Part shown: positions 1 to 8,271 of the stretch, piece by piece
Numbering within the stretch: position 1 is the first letter of the stretch
Layout: the number at the start of each line of letters is the position of its first letter
NCBI RefSeq assembly: GCF_026626745.1
Contig: NZ_JAPNJW010000002.1
Location: forward strand, 992,001-1,056,000
DNA: 64,000 bases
DNA from: Nannocystis sp. RBIL2
GTDB lineage: Bacteria; Myxococcota_A; Polyangia; Nannocystales; Nannocystaceae
Direction of reading: 5' to 3'
The notes under the pieces: model-generated
Told to the model about the DNA's origin: nothing
What the model saw: only the letters and a program-made list of their open reading frames with translations
Databases searched by the model: none
Translations under genes and position numbers: made by a program

Positions 1-1365
1 CTCGTCCTCGGACACGCCCGGCGCCGGCGTGATCGCCTGCAGCTCGGGGCGGCCGAGAGTCAGCGTCCCCGTCTTGTCGAACACCACCACGCGGACCGCC
101 CGCATCGCCTCGAGCGCCGCGCTGTTCTTGAACAGCAGACCGCGGCGCGCCGCCGCTCCGGTGGCGACCACGATGGCAGTCGGCGTCGCCAGCCCGAGCG
201 CGCACGGACACGCGATCACCAGCACCGCGACCGCCCGCATCAGCGCGTGCGCGGCCCCGTGCGACGACAGCAAGAGCCATGTCCCGAAGGTCAGGAGCGC
301 CAGGCCGACCACCACCGGCACGAACACCCCCGCGATCCGATCGACCAGCGCCTGCACCGGCGCCTTGCTGGCCTGGGCCGCGCGCACCAGGCGGACGATC
401 TGCGACAGCGCCGTGGCCGCGCCGACCCGCGTCGCGGTCACGCGCAGCAGCCCCGGCCCGTTGATCGTCCCGCCGGCCACCGCGTCGCCGACGCCCTTGG
501 CCACCGGCAGGCTCTCGCCGGTCAGCACGCTCTCGTCGACCGCCGACTCGCCCACGATCACGCGACCGTCGACCGGGATGGCCTCGCCCGGGCGGACCAC
601 CACCACGTCGCGGACCTTGACCGCCTCGGCGGGCAGCTCGACCTCGACCTCGTCGCGGACGACCCGGGCCTTGCGCGGTCGCAGCTCGAGCAGCGAGCGC
701 AGCGCCTCGCCGGCGCGGCCGCGGGCGCGCGCCTCGAGCAGCCGGCCGAGCGCGACCAGGGTGACGATCGCCGCGGCTGTCTCGAAGTACAGGTGATGCC
801 CGACCGCCGGCGCGAGCACCACCGGCACGCTGGCGGCGAACGCCACCCCGGCCCCGAGCGCCACCAGCACGTCCATGTTGGCCCGGCCGGCCCCCAGCGC
901 CCGCGCGGCCCCGCGGAAGTGCGGCCCGCCGGTGTACGCCAGCACCGGCAGCGTCAGCGTCAGCATCAGCCACGGCAGCCACGGCCGGTCGTCCAGCGCC
1001 CCGAAGTCGCGCGCCATGCTGACCGCCATGAGCGGGGCGGTACACGCCGCGCCGACCACGAAGCGGCGCCAGCTGGCCCGAAGTTCGGCCGCGCGCGCGG
1101 CTGTCTCGACGGACAGGTCGGTCGCGTCGGCGCCGACGATCACCCCGAAGCCCGCGCCCTCGACCGCCGCCACCAGCGCCCCGCGGGTCGCCGGGGCCGT
1201 CGCGGCGAGCGCGACGGAGGCGGTCTCGCTGGCGAAGTTGACCTGCGCCGCCGCGACCCCGGGCACCCGCGACAACGCGCGCTCGATCGTCTGCGCGCAG
1301 TTGGCACAGCGCATCCCGGTCAGCGCGAGGTCGACCGATTCGGCCGCGGAGGCGGAGGCGTTCAC
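1..1365 (-). CDS. copA: Copper-type heavy-metal P-type ATPase, N-terminal 455 residues (runs off the window)
   Basis: Inner-membrane pump that uses ATP to export soft metal ions, most likely Cu(I). The reading frame is open to the window edge. Residues 18-23 (MRCANC) form an N-terminal heavy-metal-associated metal site; TGES at 282-285 is the actuator loop; CPC at 386-388 is the intramembrane metal site of the copper class; DKTGT at 430-434 holds the phosphorylated Asp. The ATP-binding region and last helices lie outside the window. The GTG start is chosen because no other in-frame start occurs between it and an upstream in-frame stop. The copper specificity comes from the CPC and MxCxxC motifs; silver is possible. 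A stop-proximal palindrome of the neighbouring lipoprotein gene lies just upstream. Confidence 0.93.
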   Translation of the reverse strand, partial: MNASASAAESVDLALTGMRCANCAQTIERALSRVPGVAAAQVNFASETASVALAATAPATRGALVAAVEGAGFGVIVGADATDLSVETAARAAELRASWRRFVVGAACTAPLMAVSMARDFGALDDRPWLPWLMLTLTLPVLAYTGGPHFRGAARALGAGRANMDVLVALGAGVAFAASVPVVLAPAVGHHLYFETAAAIVTLVALGRLLEARARGRAGEALRSLLELRPRKARVVRDEVEVELPAEAVKVRDVVVVRPGEAIPVDGRVIVGESAVDESVLTGESLPVAKGVGDAVAGGTINGPGLLRVTATRVGAATALSQIVRLVRAAQASKAPVQALVDRIAGVFVPVVVGLALLTFGTWLLLSSHGAAHALMRAVAVLVIACPCALGLATPTAIVVATGAAARRGLLFKNSAALEAMRAVRVVVFDKTGTLTLGRPELQAITPAPGVSEDE

Positions 1366-1409
1366 GCGGACCCGAGCATAGCCGAGCGCCGCGGCGCGAG
1401 CCGGTGACC

Positions 1410-1423
1410 TGACCTTTGGGTCA
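1410..1423. terminator. Palindrome TGACC-TTTG-GGTCA between two minus-strand genes
   Basis: A 5-base-pair stem with a 4-base loop, followed by CATGTCA, lies about 30 bases after the stop of the upstream lipoprotein gene and before the ATPase start. It is a variant of the dispersed TGTCC/GGACA family and sits where a terminator is expected. The function is inferred from position only. Confidence 0.4.
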
Positions 1424-1453
1424 TGTCAGCCGGCTCACCTCCGGCGGCTTGAC

Positions 1454-2227
1454 TCACCAGCAGTAGCTGCCGTCGCCGTTGGGCAGGCCGACCAGCTCGC
1501 ACGACATCCCGGTCGGGCAGTCGGCGTCGGTCACGCACTCGAGGAAGCACGCCTTCTGCATCGCGTCGATGGCGAGGCAGCGCGTGATCGCCGGGCTGTT
1601 GGGCTTCGGCGCGCACTGGGCCTCGGTCTGGCACAGGACCGTGCAGAAGCCGTCGAACGCGACCATGTCGGCGTCCTGCAGGCTGAGGCAGCCGCCGCCG
1701 TTGAGCCCGGGGCACATGTCGCTCGGGAAGCAGTTCGAGTAGAGGCCGGTGGCCGGCTGCGGATCTTTGGCCGGCGGCGGGTCGGTCGTCATCATCATCG
1801 TCGTGCTCGAGCTCGACGACGAGCTGGTGTCGTCGGTGGTCGAGCTCGACGTCGAGCCGGTGGTCGTGCTCGTGCTCGACGACGAGCTCGAGCTCGACGT
1901 CGTCTCGTCGGTCGTGTTCGGCTCCGAGGTCGTCTCCGGCGGGTCGGAGGTCGCCGGCGTGCTGGTCGCGGTCGGATTGTCGTTGGTCGTGTCGACCGGC
2001 GTGGTGCTCGTCCCGGGGTCGCCCGACGTGTCGTTGGTGGTGTCGCTGGTCCCCGGCGTGGTGCCGGGCGTGGTGCCGGGCGTGGTGTTCGGGTTCGTCG
2101 CGCTGGTCGGCTGGTTGGTCGCAAACCCGGAGAACCCGCTGGTCTGGTTGTCGTCGTCGCCGCAACCGGCGGGCGCAACGAGAAGCCCGCCGAACAGCAC
2201 CACTCGCAAGCCACGAAGGATAAGCAT
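1454..2227 (-). CDS. Lipoprotein with Ser/Thr-rich linker and Cys-rich C-terminal domain
   Basis: A 257-residue predicted lipoprotein. The first 21 residues are a signal peptide ending in the lipobox LVAPAGC, so the mature protein should be lipid-anchored at Cys. A long low-complexity linker of Thr, Ser, Pro and Asp follows (PGTTPGTTPGT repeats, then runs of Ser/Thr), to about residue 165. The last 95 residues hold about ten cysteines, probably disulfide-paired, as in small secreted domains. A GGAGG ribosome site lies 8 bases before the chosen ATG, so the longer upstream frame is not needed. No enzymatic motif is visible. The architecture matches the beta-helix lipoproteins further along, but without a beta-helix region. 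Function unknown; a surface stalk-and-head protein is a guess. Confidence 0.8.
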   Translation of the reverse strand: MLILRGLRVVLFGGLLVAPAGCGDDDNQTSGFSGFATNQPTSATNPNTTPGTTPGTTPGTSDTTNDTSGDPGTSTTPVDTTNDNPTATSTPATSDPPETTSEPNTTDETTSSSSSSSSTSTTTGSTSSSTTDDTSSSSSSSTTMMMTTDPPPAKDPQPATGLYSNCFPSDMCPGLNGGGCLSLQDADMVAFDGFCTVLCQTEAQCAPKPNSPAITRCLAIDAMQKACFLECVTDADCPTGMSCELVGLPNGDGSYCW

Positions 2228-2359
2228 CGCCGTCGTACCTCCGCGCGCGACGCCTGTCGCCCGCCACAGCAGCAATCCCAAACCGCGCCAGGAGCGTCAA
2301 GCACGATCGCCCCGGCGATCGCGGCCCAGTTTATGGTCCTGCTGGCCACACAGGCCGCG

Positions 2360-3835
2360 TCATGCCCCAGCCCGCATCCGCGAGCGCACCCGCCTCGACA
2401 GCGGCAGCAGGAGCCACGCCAGCGCCGCGCCCTCGGCGATGCTGCGGACCACCACGAACAGCACGCTGACCGTCGCGCTCCAGCGAGGCATGAGCGGCGG
2501 ACCGGGCTCGCCGAGACCGAGGCCCGGCAAGAGCCACACCTCCGGCGCCCGACACAGCACCAGCGCCGCGGCCAGCAGCCCGAGCGCCGGCGCCAGCTGG
2601 GCCCGCGGCGCCTGCCCGGCGAGCCCGAGCCCCAGCGCCAGCACGGCCGCGGGGACGCACGCGAACCACAGCTGCTGGCCACGCGGCGCGAACACCGGGG
2701 GGTCCGAGAGCGACGGCCAGCCGTGCATCACCGCGATCCCCACGAGCGCCAGCAGCAGCGCCCACGGCACGCGCCGCCACCACGCGGACGACCTGTCCGA
2801 TCGCACACCCCAGGCCAGGCCGAGCGCCGCCAGCAGACCCGCGACGGCGACACGCAGAGGTCCCGGCCGCGGCAGGGTCACGCCGGAGGCCGGGTCGGCG
2901 AGCGCGTCGGACCACGGACGCCCGCGTGCGTCGCTGGGGAGCTCGGCCCCCAACGCGTCCGCGAGAGCCCGCGCGAGGTCGACGAGGTGGATCGACGCGA
3001 TCGTCGGCGACGGCGCGATCCCTGGTCCCGCGACGCAGCCGCGGACGATCCGGATCTCCGGCTCCTCGCCGCCGTGCCCGCCCGCGGGGCGATGCCCGTG
3101 ATCCGCGAGGACGATCCACAGCGCGTCGGCCGGCCCCGCGGCGCGCAGGCGACCCAGCAATTCGTCGGCGCCGCGGACCGCCTCGGCGTAGGCACTCGAG
3201 GCCGCGCCCGCCGCGTGGCCGGCCTCGTCGACGCGCAGCACGTGCACATGCACGAGTCGCGACTGTGACGCGACCGCCGCGACCGCGTGCTCGGGGAACT
3301 CTGCGCGCCACGCCTCCGGGTCCTCGGGGTCGCGCGACGGATCGGGCCGCGTGGTCGCGAAGCCGAACGAGCGCACGATCTCGGGGTGAGACTCGGCGAG
3401 GGCCACGCTGTCCGCGACCTGGGCCGGGCTCGCGCCGGCCGGCGGCGCCTCGAGCTGCGTCGCGCGGTACTGCAGGCCCGACTGCTGCTGCGTCCGCCCG
3501 GTCCACAGCGCCGCCTGCACCGGCAGCGAGACCGTCGGGAAGCCGACGTCGATCCGCAGCTCCTGCCCGGCCGCGCACACTGCCGACAGCGCCGGCAGCG
3601 AGCGCGCCGCCGCGGCCCCGAGGCCGTCGAGCAGCACCACCCGCACGCGCGCCGTGGGGCCCAGGCCCGGGCCCGAGGATGTCCCGAGGAACATGTCCAT
3701 CGGGACCTGTCCGTCGCGCCCGACGAGCGCGCGCACGAACGCCTTGCGGGCCGGGTTGGCGCCGAGGGCCAGGGTCGCCAGCACGGCCGCGCCGAGCAGC
3801 CAGCGCGCCGCGGGGTTGGTGCGGAGGGCAGTCAC
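2360..3835 (-). CDS. Membrane alkaline-phosphatase-superfamily phosphodiesterase
   Basis: A 491-residue protein with an N-terminal membrane segment (about 12-28), an extracytoplasmic phosphodiesterase domain (about 60-320) and four or five hydrophobic helices at the C-terminus. Visible active-site features of the type I phosphodiesterase/nucleotide pyrophosphatase family are VVLLDGLG (metal Asp), FPTVS with the likely nucleophilic Thr, VDEAGH and DHGH. The layout recalls GPI-ethanolamine-phosphate transferases and related bacterial membrane phosphodiesterases, so a polar-head-group transfer or hydrolysis at the outer face of the membrane is plausible; the substrate is unknown. The start is GTG. 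One palindrome of the dispersed family lies in frame near residues 41-52. It stands alone between rsmE and a lipoprotein gene on the same strand. Confidence 0.75.
   Translation of the reverse strand: MTALRTNPAARWLLGAAVLATLALGANPARKAFVRALVGRDGQVPMDMFLGTSSGPGLGPTARVRVVLLDGLGAAAARSLPALSAVCAAGQELRIDVGFPTVSLPVQAALWTGRTQQQSGLQYRATQLEAPPAGASPAQVADSVALAESHPEIVRSFGFATTRPDPSRDPEDPEAWRAEFPEHAVAAVASQSRLVHVHVLRVDEAGHAAGAASSAYAEAVRGADELLGRLRAAGPADALWIVLADHGHRPAGGHGGEEPEIRIVRGCVAGPGIAPSPTIASIHLVDLARALADALGAELPSDARGRPWSDALADPASGVTLPRPGPLRVAVAGLLAALGLAWGVRSDRSSAWWRRVPWALLLALVGIAVMHGWPSLSDPPVFAPRGQQLWFACVPAAVLALGLGLAGQAPRAQLAPALGLLAAALVLCRAPEVWLLPGLGLGEPGPPLMPRWSATVSVLFVVVRSIAEGAALAWLLLPLSRRVRSRMRAGA
3678..3712. 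repeat. In-gene copy of the TGTCC/GGACA palindrome family
   Basis: GTCCCG at 3681-3686 pairs with CGGGAC at 3701-3706 around an ACATGT core, and a further TGTCC follows. It is in frame inside the phosphodiesterase gene and encodes residues around VPMDMFLGT, just after the N-terminal membrane helix. Confidence 0.55.
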
Positions 3836-4003
3836 CCGCCGGGCACGCTAGACCGGCGTCTCGCGCGTGTCGAGGCCGGGCATGACGCCACGAGCAACGC
3901 GCCCCGGGCTCACCACTCATAGCGAGCTCGGGGCCGACGCCGCGAGGGCACGCGGAGTGATTTGGGGGCGGCGGTCAGCCGCGCCGCTCTCGCAGCGACT
4001 CGC

Positions 4004-4726
4004 TCACGGCGACAGGCGGGCCAGCAGCGCCACCACCGCCGTCTCGACCCGCAAGATCCGCGGCCCGAGGTCGATCGCCTGGGCCACCTGCGCCAGCGCG
4101 GCCGCCTCGGCCGGGATGAACCCGCCTTCGGGCCCCACGATCAGCGTCACCGGACCTATCGGCGTGCGCGGGCACGGCGTCGACGCGCCCGGGTGGGCCA
4201 CCAGCGACGTGCGGCCCTCGCTCAGCGCAGGCAGGCGTTCGCGGACGAACCGGCCGAAGTGTTCCGGGTGGATCTCGACTGTCGGCACGATCGTGTCGCG
4301 GGCCTGCTCGAGCCCGAGGCGGAGGTCGTCCGCGATCGCCTCGGCGTGCAGGCCGTGGCTCGAGAAGTAGCTGCGTTCGACCCGCTCGGCCCGGAACAGC
4401 GCGAAGCGCTTGACCCCGAGCGCGGTCGCCTGCTGCAGCACCTTGCGCAGCGTCGGCGGCCGCGGGAGCGCCAGCGCCAGAGTGACGTCGAGGGCCGGCG
4501 GCGGCGGGTCCGACAGGCGCACCAGCAACTCGGCCGCGTGGCCGTCGAGGGCGACGATCGTGGCCCGACCGATCGCCCCGCCTTCGACCCCGACGCCGAC
4601 CTCGTCGCCGGCGCGCGCGCGCAGGACCTCGCGCAGGTGCTGCAGTCGTCTGTCCGAAAGGACAGCCCGGTACGAGCCCGCCTCGGCCGGCGCGAGCTCG
4701 TCCGGGCGCAGCAGGATCAGGTTCAC
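4004..4726 (-). CDS. rsmE: 16S rRNA (uracil(1498)-N(3))-methyltransferase RsmE
   Basis: A 240-residue SPOUT-class methyltransferase that uses S-adenosylmethionine to methylate U1498 of 16S rRNA. The family's signature is clear: an N-terminal PUA-like RNA-binding part, then the knotted C-terminal half with IVGPEGGF (about residues 197-204) and the final LGPRILRVETAVVALLARL. The length matches the usual 235-250. The start is a GTG that overlaps the stop of the upstream HEAT-like gene (GTGA), which implies translational coupling. It is the last gene of a long minus-strand run. A perfect palindrome at 4650-4665 lies in the coding sequence near the start. The function is well supported by motifs. 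Confidence 0.93.
   Translation of the reverse strand: MNLILLRPDELAPAEAGSYRAVLSDRRLQHLREVLRARAGDEVGVGVEGGAIGRATIVALDGHAAELLVRLSDPPPPALDVTLALALPRPPTLRKVLQQATALGVKRFALFRAERVERSYFSSHGLHAEAIADDLRLGLEQARDTIVPTVEIHPEHFGRFVRERLPALSEGRTSLVAHPGASTPCPRTPIGPVTLIVGPEGGFIPAEAAALAQVAQAIDLGPRILRVETAVVALLARLSP
4650..4665. repeat. Perfect palindrome CTGTCC-GAAA-GGACAG inside rsmE
   Basis: A 6-base-pair stem with a GAAA loop, a textbook member of the dispersed family. On the coding strand it supplies codons for AVLSDR near the RsmE N-terminus, without breaking the frame. Confidence 0.85.
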
Positions 4727-5718
4727 TGCCCGAGCTGCTGCTGGCGGGACAGGTACGCGAAGGTGCTGGCGATCTGGAACCCGAGCAGGCGGCCGATCCA
4801 CGGCAGCGCCTCGGGCTCGGTGGCCAGGCGAATCTCCGCCGCCAGCACGCGGACCTTGGCGGCCTCGACGTCGTTGCCGCCGAGCCACAGCGTGACGGCG
4901 CTGTCCTCGAGCAGGTTGGCGACCTGGGCCTTGAGGTCGGCGCGCAGCGTCTCGTCGCCGCGGGCGCCGTCGAGCAGCGCGTCGTAGCGGGCGTCCTCGG
5001 GGCTCTGCTCGTTGAGGTCGGGGTGCTTCTCGTTGACGCGGCGCATCATCGGCTCGACGTCGATCACCGGCGGCCACACGTTCACCCGCGCGTTGGCGAG
5101 GGTCATGATGACGTTGTCCTTGTCGGGCGTGAAGTCGACCGGGGGCAGCACGCCATCGAGGAAGCTGGTCGGGCGGCTCGTCGGCGCCTCGCCGAGGTGG
5201 ACCAGCATGTCGTCGAGCTGGCGCGGCACCGCGAAGCCGGACGACAGCGTCTGCTCGCGGGCCCAGCGGATGCGGGCGCGGGCCCAGTCGGCCGGCACGC
5301 GGCGGTCGCTGCCGCGGTCCCAGTCGCGGATCATCCGCGAGCGCTGGCCGTCGGTCTGCACGTACGTCGCGAAGTCGACGATCTGGTCGCGGCCGCTGAT
5401 CGCCGCCACCCACAGGTAGCTGCGCTCTTCCTGCGGCGCGCTGATCATCACCCGCGACAGGCCGGGCGTGCTCTCGGTGTCGACGACCGCGACCGCCGCG
5501 AGGTCGCCGCGGAGGTCCTTGAGGTCGCCCGCCGACCAACCGCGCGGGGCCTCGGCCTCGGGGATGGTCACGCCCTTGCTGCGCAGCGTGTGGATCGCCT
5601 TGCGCGCGGCCTTGCGGACCTGTTTGTCGTCGTGGTCCTGCAGGGCGACGAGCGCCGCGGCGTCACGAGCGGCGACGAGTTTGGGGATCGACTCGAGGAG
5701 AGCGGGGCCGGATGCCAT
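4723..5718 (-). CDS. Conserved-looking cytosolic protein with HEAT-like N-terminus, function unknown
   Basis: A 331-residue protein without signal peptide or membrane segment. The first 60 residues (alternating helical, LVALQDHDDKQVRKAARKAIHTLR) resemble one or two HEAT-type repeats; the rest is a charged alpha/beta region I do not recognise. Its stop overlaps the GTG start of rsmE, and its own start lies 12 bases after the stop of the sulfatase-like gene, so it is almost certainly co-transcribed and coupled with rsmE. The pairing may point to an RNA or ribosome-related role, but that is inference. There are no catalytic motifs that I can name. Confidence 0.75.
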   Translation of the reverse strand: MASGPALLESIPKLVAARDAAALVALQDHDDKQVRKAARKAIHTLRSKGVTIPEAEAPRGWSAGDLKDLRGDLAAVAVVDTESTPGLSRVMISAPQEERSYLWVAAISGRDQIVDFATYVQTDGQRSRMIRDWDRGSDRRVPADWARARIRWAREQTLSSGFAVPRQLDDMLVHLGEAPTSRPTSFLDGVLPPVDFTPDKDNVIMTLANARVNVWPPVIDVEPMMRRVNEKHPDLNEQSPEDARYDALLDGARGDETLRADLKAQVANLLEDSAVTLWLGGNDVEAAKVRVLAAEIRLATEPEALPWIGRLLGFQIASTFAYLSRQQQLGQ

Positions 5719-5730
5719 GCGCGGCGATTA

Positions 5731-8247
5731 CTACATCCCGTGGTCGAGCGCAAAGGCCGGCTTGAGGTCCGCGCCGGTGCCCCAGCGGCTCCGCTTCCAC
5801 CGCCCTTCGGCGGCCGTCTCCCACGCCAGGGCGGTGCGGGTCAGGCGAAGGGCGATCCCGCCGTCGCCCTCGAGGTCGCGGGTCTCCCCGGGATCGGCCG
5901 CCAGGTCGTACAGGCGCTGCGCGTCGCGGCCGCTGCCGACGATGAGCTTGTAGTCGCCGAGGACCGCCGCGCGGGCGCCGTCCCCGAGGTAGGCGACCAC
6001 CAGCCGAGGCGGCGGCTGTGGGTCGTCGATCAGCGGCACCAGGCTGTCGCCCTGCCACTGCGGCGGGAACGGCAGCCCCAGCAGGTCGGCCAGCGTCGGC
6101 GCCAGGTCGAGCAGGTCGACCGGCGCAGTCACTCGCCCCGGCGCCAGCAGGGCCGGCGCGCGGATCACCAGCGGCACCCGCAGGCTCTCCTCGTGCAGCG
6201 AGAACCCGTGCAGCGCCCCGCCGTGCTCGAAGAACTCCTCGCCGTGCAGCCCGACCAGCACCAGCGCCGCCTCGTCGAGCCCGCCCTGCTCCTCCATCGC
6301 CGCCAGCAGGTCGGCCAGCGCCGCGTCGACCACCTGCAGCTCACCGCGGTACAGCCGGCGCACGTAGTCGCGCTGGGCCGGCTCGGCCACCACCCGGCCG
6401 GCGCGCACCCGCCCGAGCCACAGGTGCGTCAGGTGCGGCAGCGGCGCGTCGGGCGGCGGCGGCCCGCCGACGTGCTCGCGCGGCGGATCGTAGGGCGCCT
6501 GCGGATCGGTCATGTCGGCGTACACGAAGCGCGGCGCCGGCCGGCCCGCGATCGCCTCCAACGCCGCGCGCACCACCGATCGCGCGTCCTTCCCGGAGCC
6601 TGTCCCTTGGGTCATGTTACGGACGAAATCGAGGCCCTGGACCAGCCCGCGCTCGGCGTTGAAGTCGGCGTTGGCCGCGACCGCGACCCCGTAATAACCT
6701 GCCCGATCGAGCAGCTCCGGCAGCAGCACCTGGCCGTCGGCGACGAACGTCCCGCGCACCGTCGCGTGGCCGGGCGGCGGCACCGACGACAGCAGCGCCG
6801 CGTGGGTCGGCACCGCCCACGGCGACACCGCGTAGGCGCGCTCGAACACCAGCGACTCGGCCGCCAGCCGCTCGACCGCCGGGAACCGCGGCCCGCCGAG
6901 CAGCACCCCGAGCAGGTCGTCGGCGCGCGCGCCCTCGACCGCCAGCACGATCAGGTCGCGCGGCTTGCGTTCGCGGCGGTCGACCGGCCGCGAGCGGCCC
7001 GCGACCAGCTGCAGCACCCGCAGCGTCGCCCCCTCCCCGCCCGCCGGCGTGCGCACCTCGATCCGCAGCGGCTGCCCGCCGTAGCCCGAGAGATCGAGGT
7101 CGCGGCCGGCGGGGCCGAGCGCCCCGTCGAGCAGCAGCGCCGGCGGCCGGCCCTCGCGGTGCTCGGCGTCGGTGCTGACCAGCACCGCCACCTCACCGCG
7201 GCCCTCGACGCGCAGCCGCCCGCGCCGCGGCGCCAGGGCGTAGAACACCAGAGATGTCCCCTGGGACAGGTCGAGCGAGACCTCGTCGCCCTCGCCCGCG
7301 TGCACGCGATAGCCGCCCGCCTGCGCCGCCGGCCCGGCGACGATCGCCGCGCGCGGCCCGACCTCGACGCGCCCGATCGCCGCGCTCGCCTGCCCGCCAC
7401 GACCGAGGCGCGAGAAGTGCAGCCGCAGCCGGTTCTCGCCCGCGCGCACCAGCGCCGCCGGCAGCGAGAACGTGCGCCGCTCCCACTGCTCGCCGATCGA
7501 CAGGTGCGCCAGCGGCTGCTCGTTCCACAGCGCCGTGACCGCCTGCCCCGGCACCATCGCCCGCAGCGTCACCGCCATCGCCAGCCCCGGCTGCCCGTCG
7601 CTGTCCGGGTGCAGCCTCGGCGCCAGCTCACCGTCAAGCGGCAGCGTCAGCGTCCCGCCGGCGCCGAACACCAGCGCCCCGCGCTCCTCGCCGAACTCCT
7701 CGCCCAGCCGGATCGCCGCACCCGTCCCGAGGTCGAGGTTGGCCCGCGCCTGCACCCGCCCGAGCTCGACCACCAGCCGCCCGTCGACCAGCGTCAGCGC
7801 GCCCGGCCGCTGCGCGATCAGATCCTGCCACAGGTCGGCCGTGACGATCCGGGCCACCGGCGCCGGCGCGGCCGGCCGCGGCGCTGCAGCCGGCGCGGGC
7901 GCACCTTCGGGCTTGCTGCCCTCACAGCCAGGTCCGAAGAGACATGTCAACGAGAACATGCCCGCCAGAGCATGTCCCTTCCACCATGTCCTGAAGGACA
8001 GACCTGCAACGGCCCGCCCGGTGCCGCGCTTGCCAGCATCCCCCGTCGAGCAGATCAAGCCTGGCGCCCGCGACCCAGCGTGCCTCGCACGAGCCGCCTC
8101 GGCCGCACCTCCGGCCACGACAACCGCACCAGTCGGCCTCGCCTTCGCGTCCGCCCGCTCCTCGTCGGCCAGCTCCCGCGGCTGCGCGGCGGCCTCGCTC
8201 TCTCGCTCATCTGGCCCGAAGTCCATGGCCCGAAAGTCCTGCTCCAA
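5731..8247 (-). CDS. Sulfatase/phosphatase-fold lipoprotein with degenerate active site
   Basis: An 838-residue protein whose C-terminal half (about 435-800) has the alkaline phosphatase/sulfatase fold: LIVLAVEGARADDLL, YAVSPWAVPTHAALLSS, DMTDPQAPYDPPREHVG and LVLVGLHGEEFFEHGG. Compared with active sulfatases the CxPSR formylglycine motif is missing, the first metal Asp is Glu (AVEG), and DHGE has become LHGE. Residues 100-430 are a beta-rich, jelly-roll-like region. An internal hydrophobic stretch ending GMFSLTCLFGPGC (about 97-109) looks like a lipoprotein signal, so either translation starts later than the ATG used here or a long N-terminal region precedes it. That signal is encoded by a cluster of dispersed palindromes. 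Probably a non-catalytic or altered hydrolase on the cell surface. Confidence 0.7.
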   Translation of the reverse strand: MEQDFRAMDFGPDERESEAAAQPRELADEERADAKARPTGAVVVAGGAAEAARARHAGSRAPGLICSTGDAGKRGTGRAVAGLSFRTWWKGHALAGMFSLTCLFGPGCEGSKPEGAPAPAAAPRPAAPAPVARIVTADLWQDLIAQRPGALTLVDGRLVVELGRVQARANLDLGTGAAIRLGEEFGEERGALVFGAGGTLTLPLDGELAPRLHPDSDGQPGLAMAVTLRAMVPGQAVTALWNEQPLAHLSIGEQWERRTFSLPAALVRAGENRLRLHFSRLGRGGQASAAIGRVEVGPRAAIVAGPAAQAGGYRVHAGEGDEVSLDLSQGTSLVFYALAPRRGRLRVEGRGEVAVLVSTDAEHREGRPPALLLDGALGPAGRDLDLSGYGGQPLRIEVRTPAGGEGATLRVLQLVAGRSRPVDRRERKPRDLIVLAVEGARADDLLGVLLGGPRFPAVERLAAESLVFERAYAVSPWAVPTHAALLSSVPPPGHATVRGTFVADGQVLLPELLDRAGYYGVAVAANADFNAERGLVQGLDFVRNMTQGTGSGKDARSVVRAALEAIAGRPAPRFVYADMTDPQAPYDPPREHVGGPPPPDAPLPHLTHLWLGRVRAGRVVAEPAQRDYVRRLYRGELQVVDAALADLLAAMEEQGGLDEAALVLVGLHGEEFFEHGGALHGFSLHEESLRVPLVIRAPALLAPGRVTAPVDLLDLAPTLADLLGLPFPPQWQGDSLVPLIDDPQPPPRLVVAYLGDGARAAVLGDYKLIVGSGRDAQRLYDLAADPGETRDLEGDGGIALRLTRTALAWETAAEGRWKRSRWGTGADLKPAFALDHGM
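7255..7268. repeat. Palindrome TGTCCC-CT-GGGACA inside the sulfatase-like gene
   Basis: A perfect 14-base palindrome of the dispersed family, in frame, encoding part of LSQGTSLVF on the minus strand. Confidence 0.75.
7931..8000. repeat. Cluster of TGTCC/GGACA palindromes encoding a lipoprotein-like signal segment
   Basis: Four or five half-sites (GGTCC, ACATGTC, ACATGCCC, GCATGTCCC, then CATGTCC-TGAA-GGACA at 7985-8000) lie within 70 bases. Read on the minus strand they encode SFRTWWKGHALAGMFSLTC, the hydrophobic segment before the putative lipobox Cys. Confidence 0.65.
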
Positions 8248-8271
8248 ACGCCATGCGCGAGCGCGGCGCGC

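Noticed and set aside
2878..3249. Small minus-strand frame of 123 codons inside the phosphodiesterase gene
   Set aside because: It is out of frame with an intact enzyme domain and has the Arg/Pro-rich composition of a shadow frame.
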